A stretch of 64,000 nucleotides of DNA from Bradysia coprophila. Lineage: Eukaryota > Arthropoda > Insecta > Diptera > Sciaridae. The notes beneath the pieces are model-generated. The model made no database searches and was not told the origin of the DNA. It worked only from the letters and a program-made list of their open reading frames with translations. The stretch covers positions 992,001 to 1,056,000 of the forward strand of contig NW_023503616.1 of assembly GCF_014529535.1 (NCBI RefSeq), read 5' to 3'. This document shows positions 48,083 to 59,728 of this stretch, piece by piece. How positions within the stretch are numbered: the first letter of the stretch is position 1; each line of letters starts with the position of its first letter. The position numbers and the translations under genes are program-made.

Positions 48083-48351
48083 ATTGTCATATCAGAATGA
48101 ATTCGAATGCAGCAATGGACAATCACAAATTTATATTAGAGATATTGAATTTTAAACTGGAAACACTGGGTCCTCGTAACTCTCGGACATCCAACGTTGC
48201 AAAATGTTAGTTTACATTGCACAGCTTAATATAAATTTCCAAATTTTTAGAGGATTTGAAACCTATCGGTCACATTCCTAGCTTCGATGTTTATTCAATG
48301 ACGACGCCAATGAAGAAAACCGATGATTCGACCATGAATCAATCTAATTAG
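48083..48351 (+). CDS. Small two-exon gene encoding about 59 residues
   Basis: Exon 48083-48175 (ATG at 48097) is joined by a 75-base intron (GTAACTC ... TTTTTAG) to 48251-48351. The joined frame runs MNSNAAMDNHKFILEILNFK, through LETLGPQDLKPIG, to DDSTMNQSN and TAG. A good polypyrimidine tract and AG directly before 48083 suggest a further upstream exon, in which case the protein is longer. The first half is helical and hydrophobic; no family is recognised. The other possible donor (GTTAG at 48206) gives an immediate stop, which supports the chosen one. It converges on TMA7. Confidence 0.5.
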
Positions 48352-48492
48352 AGTCACATGAGAGATACTGCCACAATGTTCTTAAAAACACGAAATTTAT
48401 TTTTAAAAAATATCGTCAATTCAGACCCCTTTTTACACGATGAATTTGTGTTACAGGAATTGTTATTGACGCGTTTGACCGCAAGCACAATG

Positions 48493-48828
<336 letters not shown>

Positions 48829-49186
48829 TGTAGAATTTTAGTTTCGATTAAAATGTACAAACTGTGGTCAAATTATCTTAATTTTTGGTACAGCTTTTAT
48901 GATGTGATCAGCAAATGTGCTTCTTCCAATGAGTGACAATGAGAAATAATTTAATGTCCCAGAAGTTGTCAATTTTCGGAATGTCAATTTTTTTTAAGCG
49001 CGCAACTTCTTGAACATAAAGTGAACAGTCATCAATTCCGTTTCCATTGATTTCATCAGCCGGCATACACCAGATACGGAGACACCAACGACAACAACAA
49101 CTTCTGTTTACTTATTATTTTCGTTAAACGTCTGTGCACTGTTCATCGACAAAGTTTTGGAAAAATTATCAAAAGACCACAAAATA
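48829..49186. promoter_or_regulatory. Shared divergent promoter of TMA7 and Rtca
   Basis: Only 358 bases separate the two start codons, with no TATA box in an obvious place. A bidirectional housekeeping promoter is inferred from spacing alone. Confidence 0.5.
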
Positions 49187-50997
49187 ATGTTGCTGATTGA
49201 TGGTAGCGTTCTGGAGGGGGTAAATATTTTTGATTTATTCTGTCCTGGACAGATAGATAATAAATTAAGGAAACCGGGCAACACTGAATTTCGCAAGATG
49301 TGTTAAACATCTTTATCTACGCTTCTGGGAGTTCTATGGATTAGTAAACGCTAAATTTACAAACGTGAAGACAGGAATATTAATGTGTCCGCTTTTCTTA
49401 CTGACACTTTGTCGATTCAAAATAGCCGCACATAATCGCACACCTTACAAAAGCTTTACTAAAAGCTCTAATGTCTCAAGTTCACAAACTATGCTTTCTG
49501 CTTAGGGTGGTCAAATTCTTCGAATGGCCCTCTGTTGCAGTGCATTAACTGGGAAGCCTATCAAAGTATCGAAAATAAGAGCCGGACGGCAGAAAGGAGG
49601 CCTAGCCGCCCAACATCTAAAAGGTTGAACAAAATTTCTTTTTAAAAACCATTTTCATGAATGTGTTGGCAACAATTAGGATTGGAACTGTTGCGAGATA
49701 TGTGCAATGCCAAAGTAATTGGTGCATCTTTAGGTTCAACTGAAATTGAATTTCATCCAGATGTGCTGAAAGGTGGAAAATATTACGCAGATACGCAAAC
49801 GGCTGGGTGAATAATTTAAAATTTTTTTCTATCCAACGTTTAGGGTTCCACTGGTCCAACTAATCTTAACAAAAATTTATTTCCTTAGGAGTGTCGCACT
49901 ATTGCTGCAGGTTGCACTTCCGGTAGCACTTTTTTGCAATTCACCATTATCGTTAGAATTGAAAGGAGGTACAAATTGTGAAATGGCACCGCAGGTAAAT
50001 TTTGTATTAGACAATATCCAAGGGTTTTAAGACAGACGACTTGTTTCAGATGGATTTTATGACGGAAATATTCAGACCAAACCTGGAAAAATTTGGCGCA
50101 ACGTTTGATTTTGATTTACGTAAACGAGGGTAATTTATTGGAAAACATTTGGCATGGAATGCTAGCTTTGTTCATTCTTGCATGATGTGTTTGCGTCGAT
50201 GTTCTAGGTACTTTCCGAGAGGAGGAGGACATTGCGTAATTGATATTAAACCCGTTATTCGTTTGAATTCAACCGAAATTTGTGACTTTGGAGAAGTTGA
50301 CAGCTTTTTCGGTTGGAGTTTTGTGGCTGGTACGTTACCGATTAAGGTGAGTTGCGAAAACAGGTTAGCGTTTGTGTAGAGAAATTTTAATAGACTTCCT
50401 ACAGATGGCTAACGAGTTTGCAGAAGGTGCCAAGTCTGAAATGAAGAAGCTAAATTTGAACAAATCAATAAATATTGAAGCGTATAAGGAAAGTGCAGAT
50501 GTCGCCAGTGGTAATTGCTCGGGTATCATGTACGTTCTGTGAAAAAAGGAGACAATTTGATAAGCTAATCAATCAAAAAATCAGTCTAGGCTGTAACACC
50601 AATACAAATTGCATTCTGGGTGGTTCAGCGTTAGGATCTAGAAAGGAAAGCTGTTTTGACTCGGGAAAAAGAGCAGCCACGGAAATTGTGAATTTAATTC
50701 CGATCCGTGCTTGCGTCGATGATCATGTTCAGGTAATGCAGTGAGATTCGTTTTCGAAAATGGAACACATTTTCCATTGAAATCATTTCCATCCAACAGG
50801 ATCAATTGATCATTTTCATGGCGCTAGCGAATGGACTAAGTCGAATTCGAACCGGACCGCTTACGTTACACACAAAAACGGCTATCCACATAGCTGAACT
50901 GATCACAAACGTAAAGTTTACCGTTCTCGAAGACGGATCCACAAATGTTATCGAATGTAATGGCATTGGATTGGAAAATAAGTTTTTGAATAAATAA
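49187..50997 (+). CDS. Rtca: RNA 3'-terminal phosphate cyclase
   Basis: Nine exons: 49187-49219, 49506-49623, 49680-49806, 49889-49994, 50050-50129, 50208-50346, 50405-50529, 50585-50732, 50800-50997. They close to 358 codons (357 residues; human RTCA has 366). Family motifs are in order: [57 protein letters not shown], then [17 protein letters not shown] and [16 protein letters not shown], where His322 corresponds to the nucleophile adenylylated in this family. The enzyme uses ATP to turn RNA 3'-phosphates into 2',3'-cyclic phosphates, mainly in the nucleus. It is RTCA rather than the inactive RCL1, because the catalytic His is kept. An AATAAA overlaps the last codons. Confidence 0.95.
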
Positions 50998-52369
50998 GTA
51001 CCTGCGGTGATGAACGTTATTTTCTGTTCTGTTTGCATTCTTGATGCAACAAATTAATCCTACCTTTCGACTACAACTTTCAAACACAGTTAATGTCAAC
51101 CGAATTTGTGTGCAAGAGTGATATTGCGAAAGCTTCAGGATTATATTAACTTTGGGAACAAGGGGATAGCTCGTCGGATTCGTCTTTAAATTCTAGAGAA
51201 TCCGTATCTTTCATTTTTTATATATTTTTTTAATTTTCGGTGTAAAACGTTAGGGCACGTTAGAGTGTTCCGAAAACAGTTTTTCTGAAATTACTCAAGA
51301 AATAATTATTTTCAATTATTGTAATACTGTATACTAATATCGACATCTAGTGGGATAAAATGCTTTCATACGATTCTTGTTTCATAAATAACTGTTTTGT
51401 CACTGATTCAAAGATGGCTTAAGTATGGTTTCCACTCAACAAAAAGTATGCCATGAAAGAGGAAGCTGTTAAGTAAACAAAGCAAAAATTGAAAAAAAAA
51501 ATCGATTATGTTTCTCACACGGAGAAATTTTTTGATAAGTGGAAACCAAGCATTAAAATTGAAATTCTTTTCGCCAGAAAACTTATGGCGCATGTGCAAA
51601 TAACCGCAAATTTGTCTCCTGTAATGTAAGTGCTATCATCTGATTGGTTCTCTCACGAAAAGCAATTGACATTGTTTGTTTGGCTAGTTTATTCTCTTTC
51701 GTTCTCTACACTTACCTTATGGCCTATTGTAGTCCCTATATCCATTCAATGGTTTATCATTTTTACTCCTACAACCCATATAATCATCGTAAAGACGCTC
51801 CACTAAATTCGGTTCACCACTCTGACCGTTTCTGTACGTCGTATTCATCAAACTATTCCTCAAATTGAAAAATCGTCATCTCCATACAATGTTCCTAAAT
51901 GGAAAATTAGCGTAACAGATGTGAAAATGGTGAACCCATTTCGTAGCGAAGGTTGACAACACATCTTATGGACAAAATTTCAGCTTAGGCACAAGTTAGG
52001 AGCAAGATTTTATGTATATGAGTGAGATCCTCATTTTTACAAACGTCACTTTTACGCACAAGTGCGTAAATGTATAGATGAAAATCCGTTCTTACCCACT
52101 ACTGTACATAAGAAACATTCTGACGGCCATCCAGAAGTCTTTTCACATAGAAGATGCGATGGTTTAGTAGGAGATGAAGGAATAGATTAAATGCCAGTTA
52201 GTTATGGTTCGTATATTTGTTGCAAGTTTATTCATTAAAAATGTTTTCCGAGTAATTACTAAAAATAAATGAAACATGACAAAATGTGGTAGTCTAATTA
52301 CACAGTCGTCCTGCATTCCTGCCACCAATCGGAACTGAATGCTTCCTCTGTTTATTTCAAAATTTTACT
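50998..52369. other. Intergenic, with one MITE
   Basis: No gene supported. Contains the TTAA-flanked MITE at 51419-51556; the rest is unassigned. Confidence 0.45.
51419..51556. mobile_element. TTAA-flanked inverted-repeat MITE, copy 2
   Basis: TTAAGTATGGTTTCCACTCA at the left and, inverted, TTAATGCTTGGTTTCCACTT at the right, with the same design as 32601-32731. Confidence 0.7.
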
Positions 52370-53050
52370 TTACTTCAGTAAATCAATTAAATCGGCAAGA
52401 TCTTCGGCAATTGACACATCATGCCATTGGGAGGCTGGTGTTTGTTTGAAGCAATAAAAAACATTTTTAAATTTATATTCAACTATGATTCCACGACCTT
52501 TAAGACGGTAGAGCTGTTTTTCCGCCCAAAAATTAAATTTACTAAACCGATTGTGGAAATTGATTATCGGATTGTTTTCGATGCGAGCGTTGCCTGAAAT
52601 TTGATTCCAGCGTATGGGGTTCCCCAGCTTGTTATTAGCCGCGAATAATTGTGCTTTCGATGTTTTATCCGTAAAGGTGATGACAATGTGGTAAAAAGTC
52701 TTGTTAACGGTTCTATTCTCGAACTGAAAGGACGTCTTCACTTTTCCGCATGGTATTTTGTGTATATCAAGAAATGATTGCACAACAGTTTTACAAACTG
52801 GTTTCACTGGAAATCCGGATAGAATTACATCTAGGTCAAGACGTTGCTGTTCGCGTTCATTTTCTTTAATTTGTTGCCGGCGCTTTGCCTTCTGTATCTT
52901 TTGTTCGTTGGCACTATTTTCGGTGATGACAATGTTCCTGAGCGATTTATTGGATTTTACAACAGTGAATGTCGATGAACGATGTATACCACTAACTACG
53001 GAGCCTGAAGTTGATGAACCACATGTTGAGGAGTCATCGCTTGATTGCAT
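52370..53050 (-). CDS. Intronless RRM-like (FP-domain-type) protein, paralogue 1
   Basis: 226 residues without introns. A Ser-rich N-terminus (to about 50) leads to a basic helix (KIQKAKRRQQIKENEREQQ) and then a compact beta-alpha-beta module: LDVILSGFPVKPVCKTVVQ, FLDIHKIPCGKVKTSFQF, FYHIVITFTDKTSKAQLF. This layout resembles the FP/L1-ORF1 RNA-binding-like domain found in insect transposon ORFs and their domesticated relatives. The C-terminal part (NRFSKFNFWAEKQLYRLKGR) resembles the same group. Paralogue 2 lies 5 kb away in the same orientation and has a matching upstream region. It could be a domesticated mobile-element protein or part of an element whose other ORF is lost. Function unknown. 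Confidence 0.75.
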   Translation of the reverse strand: MQSSDDSSTCGSSTSGSVVSGIHRSSTFTVVKSNKSLRNIVITENSANEQKIQKAKRRQQIKENEREQQRLDLDVILSGFPVKPVCKTVVQSFLDIHKIPCGKVKTSFQFENRTVNKTFYHIVITFTDKTSKAQLFAANNKLGNPIRWNQISGNARIENNPIINFHNRFSKFNFWAEKQLYRLKGRGIIVEYKFKNVFYCFKQTPASQWHDVSIAEDLADLIDLLK

Positions 53051-53413
53051 TACTTTTTTAAACTTATATCGATTTTTCAGTCTTTTCGTTGCGTTTTTAT
53101 CACAGTTGGTTTACGTTCTAATTACAAATATTGTTTAACATAAATGGTACACATGAGTTAATTAGAATCGAAAAAGTTTTATCAAAATGTTCAAAGTTCA
53201 CCAATTGTTCAATTTTCATAGAGTTTCGATTCGTTCACACACACTTCAGGGTTAACCATAAGTCGAAAAGTATATTCACTTTCACTTAAAAATTATTAAC
53301 TGCAAATTCTAGCTGAAGGAAGCAATTCAAACAGCTTAGTTCCAAATATTTTAGCTTAGACGTTCACTTGTTGACTCGAAAGAATCGAATGCTCCTTCCA
53401 TCAAGCGAATGAG

Positions 53414-53421
53414 TTTATATA
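53414..53421 (-). promoter_or_regulatory. Conserved TATA-box region of paralogue 1
   Basis: CCTATATAAAC on the minus strand, within a block (AATCGAATGCT, ATATAGG, AAAGTTGATGATTT, CATTGCGAAAT) that is repeated upstream of paralogue 2 at about 58565-58665. Confidence 0.6.
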
Positions 53422-54062
53422 GGCGAGAAAGTTGATGATTTAATCAAACATTTTCATTGCATTGCGAAATCAAAATCGAGTGAAAACACACCTAACATTA
53501 TACACCCATTCTCGTTTCACAATCAGTTGAAATATTTTTCATTGATAAGGTGACAGATTTTTTATCATTATTTTTGTGGAAGTCCTATGACGGTTAGCTT
53601 ATAATTTTAAGTCAGGCTCCACATGCAGTGATAGACGCTATCATCCTTCGGTAGAAATTTATTTAATAAGAAAGCGTAATGACTTAACGATACACTCTGC
53701 CCTCAAGTTTTCGACTAAAAAATACAACTTTGACATCACTTTGTGTGATTCTGTTTGTTGAATATTAACTTCTGGTCATCTTGGTGTTTTCAATAGTGCT
53801 ATATAGAAACTTCATGTCGAGCTTTATGTGAATATTTTTATCAAGAATTTGCTATGAATAGGCTAGGCTTATTTTTGTTGTCACTGTGCATAGCTAATAT
53901 CACAGCAGTCTACGAAAGTTCAATAATAAGAAAATTAGTTTTTTTTTACACTCACTGAATAGTGACGTTCGACATATTACCTGATTTGGAATCGTAGCTT
54001 ATTTTTGGAATTCTTACAAATTCCATAACCGCTTCTGAACTGACCTGTGACCTTGACCTAAA

Positions 54063-54296
54063 TTTATCTGCTATCTGAAAATTAAATAGCCTCAATACAA
54101 ACAACACACACTCTACGGATAATAGCGGCAGAGTCAAAATGACCCAAAATTATATATTAATATATATTAAAATTATACATCACTTTTCGATTGGACCACG
54201 GGAACCACGTGGAACCACTTGCAAAAATCAAGCAAAATTTCGACTCTGCCGCTATTATCCGTAGAGTGTGTGTTGTTTGTATTGAGGCTATTTACT
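54063..54296. repeat. Inverted repeat, AAATAGCCTCAATACAAACA ends
   Basis: AAATAGCCTCAATACAAACA continuing to GATAATAGCGGCAGAGTC is repeated in inverse at 54240-54296 without mismatch over about 55 bases; the centre is AT-rich. Confidence 0.75.
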
Positions 54297-54319
54297 GAAA
54301 ATCAATAAAAGTCTGGTAA

Positions 54320-54533
54320 CACGGCATAGTAAAAGTAACCCAGGCAGGAGCGCTTGTTTGACTAGGGACCTGAATAATCTAGTAGGCCTATGTTTTTTGC
54401 GAATTAAATTTTTCAACTTATGTCAGTGTTCATTTGAGTTCATTTTCATACAAAGGATTAGGTCCCTCATTTGACGTTTCCATAATGAACCGCTCCTGCC
54501 AGGTTTACTTTTACTCTGCCGTGCTGGTAAGGT
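54320..54533. mobile_element. CACGGCAGAG-family MITE, copy 3
   Basis: Ends CACGGCATAGTAAAAGTAACC and, inverted, CACGGCAGAGTAAAAGTAAACC, with CTGGTAA on both sides (7-base target duplication). Confidence 0.8.
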
Positions 54534-55370
54534 TTCAGGTATACCTGAAAAAATCACAGATAAATCTGAAATGTGACCTGATTGACCTTACTGATTTTTA
54601 GGTTTCTGGTAAATTCAGGTCAGGTAAAAATTTTGAATTAAGGTTCAGTTCCAATCATATTCAGATAATCTGAACATCAGGTTTCAGGACAACAAGGCCT
54701 GTTCCGAGCCGTTGGAATTTTTAAGAGTGCCTACGGCCTACATATATAGTGCCTAAAAAAACATTCATCACCGAATTCAAGGCAACGTTTTTCTCAAAAA
54801 GGCTAACGAAAGTTTTACTTTTAGTCTCTAAATTAAAATAGTATTAGTTGTTATCGTACCTTCATTATTTTATCGAAAATTGGGCTACCAGTAATTTGTT
54901 ATATTGAAAACGTCAATTAAAATATGTGAATCAGTACTAACCCGCGGGTTTCTCCCAGGATTCTCAAATTATTATTTTGAAGCTCTTAATGCCAATGTGT
55001 GCAATTTTTATGTATAGTGTATTCCCTGTTCTGAATTTGTAGACCTATTTAGAACATTTTTATATCCTGTGCTATGTGTCGCATAATTTCATTTTTTTTT
55101 GCTGATCAGTATGTTTTAGAATTTATCGTAATTTACCGTAATTCTATTTTTAGTTGTCGTTATCACTGTGAAAAATTACTGGTGATAAATAAATTTTGAT
55201 AAAATTTGAAATATGCCTTCTCGGAATAGACATTTACAATATTCGAAACTTATTCTCTGATAGCCATGAAATCATCTCAAATTTTAGAAGAAAAAAAACA
55301 AATATGCCTATCGTCATAATTTGTTTTGACCGTTAGATCTGACATAGCTTTAAAAATGAATGAAAATAAG

Positions 55371-55535
55371 CAACGCACTTCAAGCAAAAGTGCTACTAAT
55401 GACAGCTGCCAAATAGAGTACTATTTTGTATGAAATTTTATCCCCACTCTTTTTACAGTGTAAAATTTTGTATGGAGCACTGTCAAGTTTCAGTACCCTA
55501 TTTAGAGTACCACTTTTGCTTGAATAAGTGCGTTG
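55371..55535. mobile_element. CACGCACTT-type MITE (CAACGCACTT family), best copy
   Basis: CAACGCACTTCAAGCAAAAG at the left and, inverted, CAACGCACTTATTCAAGCAA at the right; AAATAAG flanks both sides. Confidence 0.8.
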
Positions 55536-55684
55536 AAATAAGACATTTTTAACCTTACGCTTTGGCAATGGACATTAGTATACATATAAGTAATTGTAAA
55601 TGGTTCCTGGTGTGATTGTGGACATGCAATTGAAATGAAAAATTGGTGCACTGGTGGGACCCGCAACTTCGATCTTCACCTTAC

Positions 55685-55764
55685 TGTTAGATCTCGAAGA
55701 GGAGTGTTTCTACTCGTAAATATGACAAATCAAAGTGCTATTGTAAATTGCAATGAAAAATCGA
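55685..55764 (+). repeat. LTR fragment in opposite orientation
   Basis: TGTTAGATCTCGAAGAGGAG and about 60 more bases match the start of the LTRs at 55866 and 57191, but on the other strand. Confidence 0.75.
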
Positions 55765-55865
55765 CAAATGTTGATTCTTCAACACTAACCAGTACGACTA
55801 GCTACCAGCTAGACTCTAGTTTCTTCGAATAGGATGTGGACTTTGGGGGATTTGAGGATAAACAC

Positions 55866-57364
55866 TTAATTCGGGCGTGTTGCCCTTTCAACGTTCGTAT
55901 TTATTCTGACAAAAACTTTATTTTCTTCACAAATCAGTGCTTATTCGATTTTTCATTGCAATTTACAATAGCACTTTGATTTGTCATATTTAACGAGTAG
56001 AAACACTCCTCTTCGAGATCTAACATACTCCCACTATTTTTATGTCATATGTCAGTTCATATTTTTCCATCGACGTACTTTTTGAACTTTTGTGGGACGC
56101 CACTGTGCCAATGACCAATTGTTCTTTTTGATGTCAATGACCGAAAATGATTCTCCCACGTTCTATCGACGACCAACACTGCTTCGGCTTTACGGAATCG
56201 ACTAACCATTTCTTCTTCGGCTTTACGTAAGCGACCAACCAACTCTACTTCGGCTTTACGGAATCGACCAACCAACACTGTTTCGGCTTTAATCGACCAA
56301 CCATTTCTTCTTCGGCTTTACGGAATCGACCAACCAACTCTACTTCGGCTTTATGTAATCGACCAACCAACTCTACTTCGGCTTTACGGAATCGACCAAC
56401 CAACACTGTTTCGGCATTAATTGACCAACCATTTCTTCTTCGGCTTTACGGAATCGACCAACCAACTCTACTTCGGCTTTACAGAATCGACCAACCAACA
56501 CTTCTTCGGCTTTACGTAATCGACCAACCAACTCTACTTCGGCTTTACGGAATCGACCAACCAACACTGCTTCGGGTTTAAGGAATCGACCAACCACTTC
56601 TTCTTCGGCTTTACGTAATCGACCAACCAACTCTACTTCGGCTTTACGGAATCGACCAACCAACACTACTTCGGGTTTACGGAATCGACCATCAATTCTT
56701 GACTCGACCTGCCAATTCTTCGGCTTATTACGACGACCATCAATTCTTGACTCCACCTTCCAATCTTTGAAACTTCTTGATTTGGATAACCAAATTGCTG
56801 CTTCGCTATGACAACCGAATTGCTGCTTCACTATGACAACCAAATTGCTGCTTTTTCAGACAATGTTGCTTCCCTCCTACAGTCAATATTGCTTCGCTGT
56901 GACAGGCAATGTTGGACCATTTACCAACCAAATTGAAAAATGTTACTTGTACAACCAATCGACGATTATGTAACGATTTTCCACTTTCACATTTCACATC
57001 CATCCGACGTCATTGAGCCAATTCTTTCTCGTTCAAATCTGATGTTCAATGGCCAGATCCACACACGTCAACGATGACCAATTCGCTAAACTCGATGACG
57101 CTTTCTCGTGCAGCTTAATTCTACCAATGACTAACTCAATTCACCTTGAACGACTTCGTACGCCCAAAATGTCCACCCGGGGGCGCCAAATGTTGACGCA
57201 ACACAACAATTCGGGCGTGCTGCCCTTACAACGTCTGTATTTATTCTGACAAAAACTTTATTTTCTTCACAAATCAGTGCTTATTCGATTTTTCATTGCA
57301 ATTTACAATAGCACTTTGATTTGTCATATTTACGAGTAGAAACACTCCTCTTCGAGATCTAACA
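55866..57364 (-). mobile_element. Non-autonomous LTR retrotransposon
   Basis: On the minus strand the 5' LTR is 57364-57191 (174 bases, TGTTAGATC ... GCGTCAACA). It is followed at once by TTTGGCGCCCCCGGGTGGAC, which looks like a tRNA primer-binding site (TGGCGCC). The 3' LTR is 56035 to about 55866, preceded by a purine tract (AGTGGGAG). The LTRs are nearly identical where they overlap, but the end of the 3' copy has diverged or been replaced. The 1.15-kb interior codes no gag or pol, only the repeat frame below. It must rely on another element for mobility. Confidence 0.8.
56150..56700 (-). repeat. Tandem repeats encoding GRFRKAE-type units inside the LTR element
   Basis: Units of 33-36 bases read, on the minus strand, VGRFRKAEVEL, VGRLRKAEEE and similar (about a dozen). 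Most lie in one open frame (56373-56843) and the rest in another, with breaks between. A translated charged repeat protein is possible; a repeat without protein function is just as likely. Confidence 0.7.
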
Positions 57365-57644
57365 CCACCGTGTTTAATTCCATATTTGTTACTATTGTGG
57401 AAAATTTTGGTTGTCGAAAACGTTACATTTCCTAAATGATTCGTAATTTAAGAAGTTTCATAAGAACTTCTGATTCCGAATTTGAGTCTACCTCCTTACC
57501 TCCATGATTTGTGAGTATCCTTCAGCAAAGCCCTTAGTGTAGAATGCTACACACTACAGTTGAACTTCAATATAAAAAACTTCTTTATTGTTGCAAGTTT
57601 ATTCATGAAGATGGACCCATGCAATACGGGTAATGAAATGACTA

Positions 57645-58277
57645 TTAAAGGCAAATGAAACACATTAAAGGAATATTAAAGGAATAATGATTTAATAATA
57701 ATTTATATTCGGCAATGATTCCACTATTTTTGAGACGACGGAGCTGTTTTTCCACACCGAAATTAAATTTACTAAATCGGTTGTTCAACCTGATTATAGG
57801 ATTGTTTTCGATGCCATCGTTTCCTGAAATTTGATTCCAGCGTATGGGTCTCTGTAAGTTGCTGTGTGCTACGAAAAACTGCACCTTAGACGTCTTATCC
57901 GCAAAGGTGATGACAATGTGGTGATAGGTCTGATCAACGGCCTTGTTCTCGAACTGGAAGAATGTTTTCACTTTTGCGATCGGGATTTTGTGGATATCAA
58001 GAAATGATTGCACAACGGTTTTACAAACGGGTTTCACTGGAAAACCGGTTAGGATGATGTCTAGATCGAGACGTTGCTGTTCCCGTTCATTCGCACTAAT
58101 CTGTTGTCGGCGCCTTTGCTTTATTAATTTTTGGTCGTGAACAGTATTTGCACTGACGATGATGTTCCTGGGTGGTTTTTTGAATTTTGCAAAATCAAAA
58201 GTTGATGAACGATCTGCTGTACCATTAACTACGGAGCTTGAAGAAGAACATGCTGACGATTCATCGTTTGATTTCAT
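57645..58277 (-). CDS. Intronless RRM-like (FP-domain-type) protein, paralogue 2
   Basis: 210 residues. It shares with paralogue 1 the Ser-rich start, NEREQQRLDLD, LTGFPVKPVCKTVVQSFLD, HHIVITFADKTSK and RFSKFNFGVEKQL. After EYK the two diverge: this copy ends in an unrelated hydrophobic tail (NHYSFNIPLMCFICL), while paralogue 1 continues for 35 residues, so the C-terminus here is probably lost by frameshift or deletion. The upstream TATA block is conserved. Whether it is still functional is uncertain. Confidence 0.7.
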   Translation of the reverse strand: MKSNDESSACSSSSSVVNGTADRSSTFDFAKFKKPPRNIIVSANTVHDQKLIKQRRRQQISANEREQQRLDLDIILTGFPVKPVCKTVVQSFLDIHKIPIAKVKTFFQFENKAVDQTYHHIVITFADKTSKVQFFVAHSNLQRPIRWNQISGNDGIENNPIIRLNNRFSKFNFGVEKQLRRLKNSGIIAEYKLLLNHYSFNIPLMCFICL

Positions 58278-58613
58278 TCCCTTTTTTACTTATTTTGAAT
58301 TTGTCAGTCTTTTAGTTGGCTTTGGTTGGTTTTATCACAATTTATCACAGTTGGTTTACAATTTATTTCAAATATTGTTAGACGTTCAATTGATTAGGCA
58401 ATTTCGTCGAGTATTCAATTTCAAGAACGGATTCGAATTTCGTACAAAGTTTCAGCTCAAGATAAAAACCAAAATGTCCTTTTCACAAAATATTAAAAAT
58501 ATTTTTTTATGAACATAACAGAAGACGTTATTCCCAAAAAATATTCTCTATTTTCACTGTTTGACTCGATTGAATCGAATGCTACTTTCATCAATCAAAT
58601 GTGTTTATATAGG

Positions 58614-58621
58614 TTGAGGAA
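58614..58621 (-). promoter_or_regulatory. Conserved TATA-box region of paralogue 2
   Basis: CCTATATAAAC on the minus strand about 340 bases before the ATG, at the same distance as in paralogue 1. Confidence 0.6.
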
Positions 58622-59194
58622 AGTTGATGATTTGTCAAACATTTTCACTGCATTGCGAAATTAAAAACGGGTAAAACCAACGCAGCACAATTAATATAGG
58701 TGCACCAAATGCCGATTGCACAATCATTTGAAATTATTTTTCAGAGGGAAACCATACAGAAAAATTTTCATTATCGTTGCTCGTGTGGGAGATCCTTCTA
58801 CGCGGTGAGATTATGATTTTAAGTTAAGGTATAGGTCTACATTTCCGCTTGCAACGATAACCACGTTATCTTTCTTTCTTTGGTGTATCATGTCCGGAGC
58901 GATAGCGGAGGACTTGACGCAGTCTAACTTCCAAAAAAAGAACGAAGAAAATTGTTTGAGACGCGGCAACTATATATAGGCGAGAATTTAAGTTTCTTTC
59001 CTTTGACCTGTATCACCACAAATTCTATTCTTTCTTATTCGCGCTTCAAATACGAGCAAAACGAGCTATCACTCGACTATGTAACTTTAAAATTGCCGGA
59101 GATACATCGTTTTGAAATTGGTCATTTTGATAGAAAATGCACCAAATTAACGTTTTCCAAACAATCAAAATCTTTCAACTTACTCTGTATGTTT

Positions 59195-59227
59195 CTATCT
59201 GTCTATCTGTCTATCTGTCTATCTATC
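59195..59227. repeat. TCTG/TCTA microsatellite
   Basis: TCTATCTGTCTATCTGTC repeated without interruption. Confidence 0.85.
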
Positions 59228-59728
59228 GACGGTCGATCTCGGAAACTAGTCAGCCAATCTCCATGAAATTTTGCAGGAACCTCAGGGTGGACATAAAAAT
59301 GAAAATGTGATACGCTATTACCCCAGGAAAAACCAGAATTTTGTTTTATTGGCCTCGAAGTGGTTTCTGAGTGAGGTTTTCGAGGGTCGGGAACGCGTTT
59401 TCGGTTGTAGCTTAGCTGTATTGAAACCTACAGAGGCGTGTGACCCATCAAATGAAAGGAAATGAAACACGATTCGAACAAAAAAATAATTTAAAAAAGC
59501 GGAGCAGATTCGTTTGAGCTAGAGTGATTAGAGTGACCAAATTTTGAGCTACTCGAGCGTAGGATGAAAGGACTAATATTTTTTTGGGTTATGAGAGATA
59601 GAGAATTACTTTCTTCGGCAAAGTCTCAGAGTTTTACGAGTAGAACAGAGGGGCATATGTGAAAAATGTCGAAAGTTGGAAATGGGTGTGTCAATTGGGG
59701 TTTTGGAGATATTTCTTGAATGGTCGTC

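Larger units (their letters stand above)
53051..57644. other. Region between the two RRM-like paralogues
   Basis: Apart from the promoter of paralogue 1, it contains two MITEs (54320, 55371), a stretch of inverted sequence around 54060-54300 (CTCTACGGATAATAGCGGCA and its inverse), and an LTR element (55866-57364). No further gene. Confidence 0.55.
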
